A DNA stretch of 64,000 nucleotides from Tillus elongatus (taxonomy: Eukaryota; Arthropoda; Insecta; Coleoptera; Cleridae): contig OZ023265.1 of the NCBI GenBank assembly GCA_964006375.1, positions 151,132,769 through 151,196,768 of the forward strand. The letters are read 5' to 3'. Both the position numbers and the translations under genes were made by a program. The first letter of the stretch is position 1. Every line of letters starts with the position of its first letter. This document shows positions 57,561 to 64,000 of the stretch, piece by piece. The notes beneath the pieces are model-generated. The model did no database searches. It was given only the letters and a program-made list of their open reading frames with translations, and was not told the DNA's origin.

Positions 57561-59927
57561 TAGTGGCGTGCGGTCCATGGAAGCCCCTTAAAATAACGAC
57601 TACATACCTAAACCGCATTATTTAAAATCCCTTTTGTATTTTAAATATTCAATTTCAAATTCTGAAACTAATTTAATTATTAAATTTTTTATTTCGCAAG
57701 CTCACACACAATTATTTATTATGCATCATACTGATTTGTATATACGCTCCTAGCAATGACGATGTCCCAGTAAATGCGACCGCATGCGGACAGCATGAAC
57801 CTGATCTGATACTAGGAGTGGATGCAATGACTTCAGTTAAATACACGTAGTCAGCAGGCAACTTTATAAAAGAAACCCCGGCTCAGCGCGATGTACGCGT
57901 CTTTTTAGAATGTGTTGTACTACGAAGACCCGATGCGAGTACAACGTGAATGTGCCTGATTATTTCGTAGATATAAGCAGTCGGCTAAGTTAAATACACT
58001 GGCATTTTATGATTATTAATATGGCTGCAAGTAGATCAACTTTTAACAGCGGTGACGGTGGGGGTGGAGATTTACAAACTTTACAAACAAGTGGTAATAA
58101 TAACTGTAATTGTATTGTGTGTTTTTTGATAACTAAAGGATTTTCAGCTTTACAGTTTGCTGAAAAACTTGCTATTATTAATAAAGGTAGGTCGAAACCT
58201 ACTCTAAAAAACTTAAATACAAGAATTAAAACATGTACCTATTCGACATTTCAACGCGGAACAATATGAATGGTTAACGGGTTGTGAAAACAGGAATAAA
58301 CTGTTTTGTTGGTCTTGTATTCTTAAATACGAAATTTGTTTAAAAAATCACTTGTAACAGCCTAACGTTTTTCGCGGGACATAAAATCGCATTCAGAATG
58401 ACTTAATTTCGGCTGCTGCCACTATTATTTTGAACAGAATTAAATCTGAAATTAAACAGATTCGTTTCATTGCTATTGTTCTAGATGAAACAACCGATGT
58501 AACTAATTTTAGTCAACTATCTGTAGTAATACGCTACGTAAAAATGGATCGGAGTGTACAAGAAAGATTTTTAGGCTTTAAAAATGTGACAGAAGATCGT
58601 ACCGCAAACGCTGTATATAAAATTGTGCTTAATATTATGAAAGATATTGACGAGACTGATAATAAATTAATTGCCCAAAGCTATGATGGGGCTGCTGTTA
58701 TGGCCGGACATTTAGGAGGTCTTCAAGCTAAAGTGCGGCAAACGTTCTCCATTGCTCTATTTGTACACTGTTGTGCTCATAAATTAAATTTAATTTTATC
58801 CCAATCTGTAAATCATATTAAAGAATGTTAAGTGTTAAATGGCTGCTTTTTTTCCAAATCTACGAAGCGCACACAAGCCTTAGACTCAATTGTTAAAAAA
58901 CGTTTACCCAAAGTAGCTGCAACCCGATGGAACTACAACGGCAGACTTGTGTTAACTATATTTGAACACCGTGAATCATTAATTTAACTTTTTGAAAACA
59001 TAATGGAAAATAGCAAAAATTGGGACGCAGAAACAATAAATAGTTCTAGAGGATTTTTAGATGGTTTGAAAGGAGACTTTAATTTTCATTTTTTACTTAA
59101 TATATTTTCGGAAATATTTCCGTTTTCAGATAATGTATTTAACATATTGCAATGTAAAATAAATTACATTGGTTCTCACCTGAAAAAAAAAATAGTGAAT
59201 TTAAATCCATTGTAATCCAAAAAAGGAATGAATTTGATAAGTTCTGGGAAAAAACAATTGAATTAGAAGTGGAGCCACGAAGAAAGGGTGTGCGCACTGA
59301 TAATGTGGGAGACCTTCAAACTTTACCGCCGCCTTTTCTACGAAATTATAGATCAAATTCAGCAGCAAATTAACTGCAGATTTTATCATCTCAGTGACCT
59401 GAAATTTCTTGAATTGTGTAATTTTGGAGGATTTAAAGGGATACCTTTCCCAGAAGATTGATTCAAATCATTATTTCACCACTATGGACATTATTTTGAC
59501 ACAGCCTTATTACGATCAGAACTTACAGTCATTTATGAACCCGATGTTATTGACACAAAAACTAACGCGAGTGAACTTTTAACTTTCTTAAAACAATCAA
59601 AATTGGAAAATTCATATTCTGAAGTGTTCAAATTATGTGAATTAGTATTAACAATTCCTGCTATTAGTGCACCTTTCGGACGAAATTTTTCTATATTGAA
59701 ACGTATCAAGAGTTTTGTTAGAAATTCAACAGGACAGGAAAGACTTTCCCAAATTTCAATTTTGTCAGTTGAAAATAAACTCGTCCAGGAAATGTCCCAG
59801 AATCCACAGTTACATGACGACATTATTAACGAATTTTCCAAAAACGACAGAAGAATCGAGTTACACTACAAATAGGTAAGTTTCTAAGAATTGCTTCCAT
59901 TATTTCAAATGTTACCGCACACCCCTG
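57561..59927 (+). mobile_element. hAT transposon, near full length, perfect target duplication
   Basis: Ends TAGTGGCGTGCGG (left) and CAGGGGTGTGCGG (right, complement) are flanked by identical 8-bp GATTTTCC at 57,553-57,560 and 59,928-59,935. The element is 2,367 bp and encodes a decayed transposase on the plus strand. Confidence 0.92.
58009..59875 (+). pseudogene. hAT transposase (ZMYM1/DUF4371-like), decayed
   Basis: Plus-strand fragments in order: an N-terminal section (58,009-58,269) with CNCIVCFLITKGFSAL and PTLKNLNTR; the catalytic part (58,430-58,831) with FIAIVLDETTDVTNFSQLS (first aspartate), ERFLGFKNVTEDRTANAVYK, AQSYDGAAVMAGHLGGLQAK (second aspartate) and FVHCCAHKLNLILSQS; a diverged insertion domain (59,003-59,400); and the dimerisation end (59,603-59,875) ISAPFGRNFSILKRIKSFVR. 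At least four frameshifts or stops (near 58,270, 58,830, 58,985, 59,215) separate them. This family excises and reinserts with 8-bp duplications; this copy cannot. Confidence 0.85.
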
Positions 59928-59935
59928 GATTTTCC

Positions 59936-60074
59936 TTCTACTTTACCAACAGTTTTTATTTTATCAAATGTGTGTAGAAAGAAATTGTTTAGACGAGATC
60001 ACTACTTAAATTTGTTTTTTATTTTCCATCAACAAAACATTTTTCTAGTCTTTTAATGATGATGATAAAAAACT
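59936..60074. other. AT-rich flank of the hAT element
   Basis: Nothing recognised. Confidence 0.4.
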
Positions 60075-60180
60075 AAATTTAGAAGTTTTTTAGCTTCCCG
60101 TATTTTGTATGCTACTTCGTATAGGTGCTCTTGAAGCTTGAAGCTTAATAGACAAGGTTGCGTAATTGTGTAAAGTAAGT
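60075..60180 (-). pseudogene. I-like LINE fragment
   Basis: Nucleotide match to 39,075-39,160 (TTTTTTAGCTTCC, TTGTATG, AGCTTGAAGCTTAATAGACA), i.e. a short piece of the same LINE family's reverse transcriptase region on the minus strand. Confidence 0.7.
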
Positions 60181-60281
60181 TTTTCTTAGTCTGTCCATTT
60201 TCTTTTTTTTTTTCAGTATTTTTTTAAATAAGTTGCCCAAAAATTATTATGGCTTAGAATATAACTAAGAGTTTTCTTCTG

Positions 60282-60960
60282 TCAATTTTTTTTCAGCAAG
60301 TATCTTTCTTCTCTCACCTCTTCCTGCAAAATTTTATTAATTTTTCTATCTGTGTACCTTGTTTTTGTATTTTCAAAAGCTTTTATTCTCCTTAAGTCCT
60401 GCTTATTCAAAGTCCAGTTTTTCCAACATGCCCTACAACACTCCATACAAATGACCTGATAAACCTTTTCCTCCAATTGAATTTAAAATGATTATTAGTA
60501 AAAAAGCATTTGGCCTATTGAATGTTTTTCCTTCTCAGTTCTTTGACACATTTAGCGCCATTCGAAATAATACACCCAGGCCAAGTGATTTTATTTAAAC
60601 TTAATAAATTGAACACGTTTGATGTTAAGCTCCAATTTCATATCCATTAATATCTATTATGGTCTTTGATTTTTCTACAGATTGGGAATGATACCCCTAA
60701 CCCCCGAACCCACTTCAGATCTCTTCATTTGTCCAATCTGCATTATATAATGCTTGCCCATGTCGAGAAAAGCCATAATCGTATCTTTATCTTCTCAAGC
60801 CTCTTACTCCCATTGTTTTAAGTGCAAGAACTGCTTCTTAGTTTCTTGTGTTGATCCAAATTTGAACTGACCTTAATCCAAGGAACTTAGGATCTTGCAT
60901 CTTATTCGTTTGATTATCTGCACCTTTTGATTACTGCACATTCCATTGCTTTTTGTATAG
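60282..60960 (-). pseudogene. RTE-like LINE relic, C-terminal part
   Basis: The minus strand reads WKNWTLNKQDLRRIKAFENT then DRKINKILQEEV, like the SWTL.KED.RRI.AFE...W.DR.TN..VL segment after the reverse transcriptase. Farther upstream (near 60,600-60,500) it reads WPGCIISNGAKCVKELRRKN, matching the usual YLG..I..DG....EI region, and near 60,800 a K.....G.K..I FADD-distal section is barely traceable. Several frameshifts. It may belong to the same broad family as the relic at 3-4.2 kb. Confidence 0.6.
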
Positions 60961-61161
60961 TATATTTAGCACATAAAAACCATACCTAATACAAACAAGC
61001 GTTTTTTGGGATAAGATATAAATAACTTCTTGACTAATTAAATCCTTATGGAGCCGTCATTTCAAAATTCGCTAGAATATCGGCTTTCCAAAAATACTCC
61101 TGTTCCACCAATATTTCTACACACTCTTGTATATATTGTATGCTCTTTCACAGACACACAC

Positions 61162-61167
<6 letters not shown>
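60961..61167. other. AT-rich sequence, nothing recognised
   Basis: No recognisable gene. Confidence 0.4.

Positions 61168-61257
<90 letters not shown>
61168..61257. repeat. (AT)n microsatellite
   Basis: About 44 AT dinucleotides, directly next to the Gypsy 5' LTR. Confidence 0.97.
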
Positions 61258-61260
<3 letters not shown>

Positions 61261-61633
61261 CACAGCGAACAGTCTGGAATGACATTTCTAGAATAGACCA
61301 GAAGTGACAGGTGTAGAATCGTGTAGAGGGTCTAGAATCTCTATATGGACGGTATAAATAGATGAGCGGTGCGCAGAGTTAGTTAGTTCAGTATTGACTT
61401 AGTGTGGTGAAGAAGTGATCATAGAGTATTAAGGGAGTCAGCAGTAGGTGTTGGTGTTTAAGAAGCGACCATAGAAGGCGAATAGTAGAATATAGTACTA
61501 TGGGCATTTAAGAATAGAGAGAAATATTTTAGTTGATACTGGTGTTGGAAAATAGTTGCTAATAATAAATTTGTAGATTGGAAAGCTGTGTTTTGTCAGT
61601 CAACGAATCCAGAACCCAGTAAAACGTAATAAC
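61258..61633 (+). repeat. Gypsy 5' LTR
   Basis: Starts TGTCACAG just after the AT tract. It contains a TATAAATA box and TCAGT initiator, a late AATAATAAAT signal near 61,560, and ends near AACGTAATAAC before the primer-binding site. Confidence 0.85.
61353..61392 (+). promoter_or_regulatory. LTR core promoter: TATA box and initiator
   Basis: TATAAATA at 61,353-61,360 and the arthropod-type initiator TCAGT at 61,388-61,392, about 30 bp apart. Confidence 0.7.
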
Positions 61634-61649
61634 TGGTGTCAGAAGTGGG
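61634..61649 (+). other. Primer-binding site (tRNA-Leu type)
   Basis: TGGTGTCAGAAGTGGG is complementary to the 3' end of a leucine tRNA (CCCACTTCTGACACCA). It directly follows the 5' LTR. Confidence 0.8.
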
Positions 61650-61799
61650 ATTTTCAAGCTGCTAGGGGAAATATTTTCCAGAATATTCGTTGACCAACGT
61701 GGGAATTTCTAGAATCTCTGGAAGATCAGTGTCAGCAGTAATTTATAACTGGGTGTGTTCTTGAAAGAGAATAAACTGTGTACCAGCTTTAAGTACGTT

Positions 61800-62660
61800 A
61801 TGCCTAAGACACGTAGCGCAACAACCAATATAGACGCCCAGATATTGGAATTGATTAAAGAACTGAAAGAAGAGGGCAGAAACAGAGACGAAGAAGCCAA
61901 AGAAGAAATGAGAAAAATAGATGAAGAAGTCAGGAAAAGAGACGAGGAAGCCAAAGAAGAAATTAGAAAAAGAGATAAAGAAGCAAAGAAAATTCTACAG
62001 GAACAGGCCAGCAGAGTTGAGAATATTACTTTATGTGTTGACGAACGTATAAAGCAGGTAAAAGACGACATCTTCCTGCAAGTAGAAAGCAGAGTAAGGG
62101 GTATCAGCGACGATGTGCATGACAAGCTGACGGAAGTACAACAAAAAGTGCATTCACTAGAAAAGAAGTGTGAAACTCTAGCCAAAGGAAACAGCAGACT
62201 CGAAGATAGCCCGGTCGTAAGAATTAAGGTCCTCACATTTAATGGCTCAGTCCCATGGGGTATTTATCTACGCCAGTTTGAAGCCGCTGCTACAGCAAAT
62301 GGTTGGAGCGAGAGAGAGAGAGAAGGCGACCTCGTTAATAGTATCTCTCAGAGGAGATGCGCTCCAAGGTATTCCCAGGGAAGAACCGTTGAGTTTTGAC
62401 AGCATTAAACATCAATTAGATATGAGGTTTGGTGACCAGCATTTACAGCAGCTGTATCGATTGCAGTTGAAAAATCGTTGTTAGGAATCGGGAGAAAGTC
62501 TCCAACATCTCCAGGCCGACGTTGTCAGACTGACATGATTAGCCTACCCCATAGCTCTGATAGAGTTTTTAAACCAGCTGTCGCTGCAAACCTTCATTGA
62601 CAGATATACAGACACGCAACAGGCGCTGAGGATGGCGAGACACAAAACTTGAACGATGCT
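61800..62660 (+). pseudogene. Gypsy gag, capsid region, frameshifted
   Basis: The start MPKTRSATTNIDAQILELIK is the first in-frame methionine after the primer-binding site. A charged coiled coil with repeated RDEEAKEEIRK heptads covers residues about 20-75, followed by a second helical segment and the capsid-like FNGSVPWGIYLRQFEAAATA, NGWSER. At 62,309-62,320 an expanded GA run shifts the frame; the true text continues as EKATSLIVSLRGDAL in another frame, then MRFGDQHLQQLYRLQLKNRC and a stop at 62,482, with a further stop at 62,537. It would package element RNA; broken here. Confidence 0.85.
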
Positions 62661-63400
62661 TTCGCACATTCCTTGGAGTTTGAAGCGGTAAATCAAGCGT
62701 CAGAATGTCATGTGGAAGTTTGCAGTCTTCAAGTCCAAGAAGAAAATAAAGCAGATCCATCCAAGATCATGCAGCTACTGGAGAAAATAGCAGAACAAAT
62801 AAGGCCGACGTCTCATGGACACCCAATAAGAGCTCACCGTGCAAATGCCTTGCGCTGCTGGAACTGCGGCAAGGTGAGACATATAAGAGACGAATGTTGG
62901 GCTCTAAGATCACGCGCAAGGGAGAAAGTGAAGCTAAGGCCGGTAACCATTTCTCAGGTTTGCGATTCTGGCAGCGCTCGCATCGTAGACGGATACGTAA
63001 GCGGTAATAAGATCCAGATGGTCGTCGATACAGGCGCACCTAGGACGATTATTCACCGCGGCATGGTTCCAAGATGGCGAGTAAAAGAGCCAGACAGAGT
63101 GTACAGAGTAAATGCAGCCGGTGGTGATCGGATCCAAGTATTTGGCGAAACTGACGTCGAGCTGCAAGTTGGGACATGGAAGGCAAAGCAGACATAGTCG
63201 ACGCCATATCAGACCCGATTATAATTGGCTTGGACATACTTCAGGGTCAGTGCGCTAAACTTGATCTTGGCAGTAACATCCTGACTATCGGCGGTGAAGA
63301 AATAATAATGTCGCCTGGCAGTAACCTGGTAGTGCGGAAAATCACCATAGAGGAAAATGGCAACGCCTGCCGTGAAAGTGCCATTCCAGTGAAGAGGAAG
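62649..63400 (+). pseudogene. Gypsy nucleocapsid zinc knuckle and aspartic protease
   Basis: The frame 62,649-63,197 has a zinc knuckle CWNCGKVRHIRDEC (C-x2-C-x4-H-x4-C, near 62,858) and the protease active site VVDTGAPRTIIHRGMV near 63,020. After a frameshift near 63,180 the protease continues as DPIIIGLDILQGQCAKLDLG and GGEEI. The protease would cleave the gag-pol polyprotein; D-T-G is intact. The text ends around 63,400 without any reverse transcriptase. Confidence 0.85.
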
Positions 63401-63439
63401 AGACGACCCAGTTACCGAGTCAGAAGCAAGTGGAGAAGA

Positions 63440-63976
63440 AAGTATGAGAGAAATACAAGACGAAGGGTGCAAAGACCATGTAAATGTGAAGCCAACTCAG
63501 AAAAAGGCCAGTAAACACATTTGTTGGAACAGAGCCGATGTCGAAAGGATGAATAGGGCCCGCCAAAATATTTGTGCAAGTAGAAACATCAGAACAACAG
63601 CAACTACACGGAAGAACCAATACTACCTAAGAATTTCGCTTGAAGGAAGCCCCGACATATTGATGAGAAGGAAAACCATCCACTCTGCTGTCGGAATGCA
63701 TATACGAATAGAAAGCGACCGCATGAAGACCCGTTTTGACGTGCGAGCTTATTCAGCTCGCCTTAAAGAAGGAGATCGTGTGTGGTTTTACAATCCAGTA
63801 CGACGCAAGGGACGGGACAGAAAATATGGGAAGGTACTTATAAGGTGGTCAAAAGGATCAATGACGTTGTTTATCGCATTCAGAGGAGCCCGAAGAGCAA
63901 GATGAAGGTAGTCCACATGCACAGACTTACGCCATACCAAGAAATGTCAGAATTCGACCGGGACGATCGAATCTAA
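63440..63976 (+). pseudogene. Gypsy integrase C-terminal stump
   Basis: After the protease comes poorly matched sequence (63,400-63,640), then integrase C-terminal text: SDRMKTRFDVRAYSARLKEG, DRVWFYNPVRRKGRDRKYG and, after a frameshift near 63,830, YKVVKRINDVVYRIQRSPKS then KVVHMHRLTPYQEM. This is the tail that normally follows the integrase core in Gypsy elements. No catalytic D-D-E, RT or RNase H is present between protease and here: an internal deletion of roughly 2-2.5 kb. Confidence 0.82.
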
Positions 63977-63987
63977 GAGGGGGGCAG
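63975..63987 (+). other. Polypurine tract
   Basis: AAGAGGGGGGCAG lies immediately before the 3' LTR start TGTCACAG; it primes plus-strand cDNA in LTR elements. Confidence 0.8.
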
Positions 63988-64000
63988 TGTCACAGAGAAT
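63988..64000 (+). repeat. Start of Gypsy 3' LTR
   Basis: TGTCACAGAGAAT matches the first bases of the 5' LTR (TGTCACAGCGAAC) with two differences. It is cut by the window end. Confidence 0.8.

Larger units (their letters stand above)
61258..64000 (+). mobile_element. Gypsy-type LTR element, pol core deleted, runs off the window
   Basis: 5' LTR (61,258-61,633), primer-binding site, gag, protease, a stump of integrase, polypurine tract (63,975-63,987) and the first 13 bp of a 3' LTR (TGTCACAGAGAAT; the 5' LTR starts TGTCACAGCGAAC). About 2.7 kb lie before the 3' LTR where full-length relatives have about 5 kb, because reverse transcriptase, RNase H and most of integrase are absent. Confidence 0.9.

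Noticed and set aside
58009..58269. Independent zinc-finger host gene
   Set aside because: It lies between hAT termini with a perfect target duplication and continues into transposase text, so it is the N-terminal part of the transposon.
61709..62236. 175-codon minus-strand open frame with serine-leucine runs
   Set aside because: Antisense shadow of the charged coiled coil of gag.

Overview
The window looks like a piece of a large, repeat-choked arthropod (most likely insect) genome. It is AT-rich and has no recognisable host gene. Nearly everything identifiable is a mobile element, a relic of one, or a simple repeat. The mix of element families (Penelope-like, R4/Dong, RTE-like, I-like and CR1/Jockey-like LINEs, mariner, hAT, a Gypsy LTR element) and the TCAGT initiators of the LTRs fit an insect. 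I cannot name the species.

Layout. 1-4.9 kb: a 165-bp-unit repeat block, TAA microsatellites, a 5'-truncated RTE-like LINE (+) and a tRNA-like SINE. 5.4-9.1 kb: a Penelope-like (PLE) relic split by a nearly full CR1/Jockey-group LINE (-). 10.2-13.6 kb: a PLE (-) with reverse transcriptase and GIY-YIG endonuclease between large inverted repeats, each carrying a hammerhead-like motif. 14-17.5 kb: degenerate repeats. 17.6-21.6 kb: a nearly full R4/Dong-type LINE (-) inserted in a TAA microsatellite. 22.5-23.5 kb: a tandem array of hammerhead ribozymes. 27.0-30.1 kb: a deleted hAT element with a perfect 8-bp target duplication, invaded by a repeat family named here GCAGCAAG. 33.1-36.1 kb: an element with ~400-bp inverted termini around a CXC-domain relic, also invaded by GCAGCAAG. 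36.6-39.2 kb: an I-like LINE (-) carrying large microsatellites. 40.8-43.6 kb: PLE relics and a well-formed hammerhead motif. 43.7-47.4 kb: more GCAGCAAG copies. 48.3-49.9 kb: a second 165-bp block. 51.6-54.3 kb: two mariner relics, one split by a non-autonomous hAT. 56.6-57.2 kb: a probable solo LTR. 57.6-59.9 kb: a hAT element with a perfect target duplication and a decayed transposase. 60.1-61.0 kb: LINE relics. 61.3-64.0 kb: a Gypsy element with 5' LTR, primer-binding site, gag-protease, a deleted pol core, polypurine tract and the start of the 3' LTR.

None of the protein-coding elements looks autonomous now; all have frameshifts, stops or deletions. The most striking signal is the hammerhead ribozyme system at 22,492-23,520: five head-to-tail 83-bp ribozyme units on the minus strand, then three plus-strand copies, two of them followed by a shared ~210-bp body. 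Separate hammerhead-like motifs sit at PLE ends at 10.3, 13.5 and 40.9 kb and in fragments at 44.0 and 54.9 kb. The second notable signal is the GCAGCAAG family, present at about eight loci in both orientations. All calls are by eye; no database search was run.
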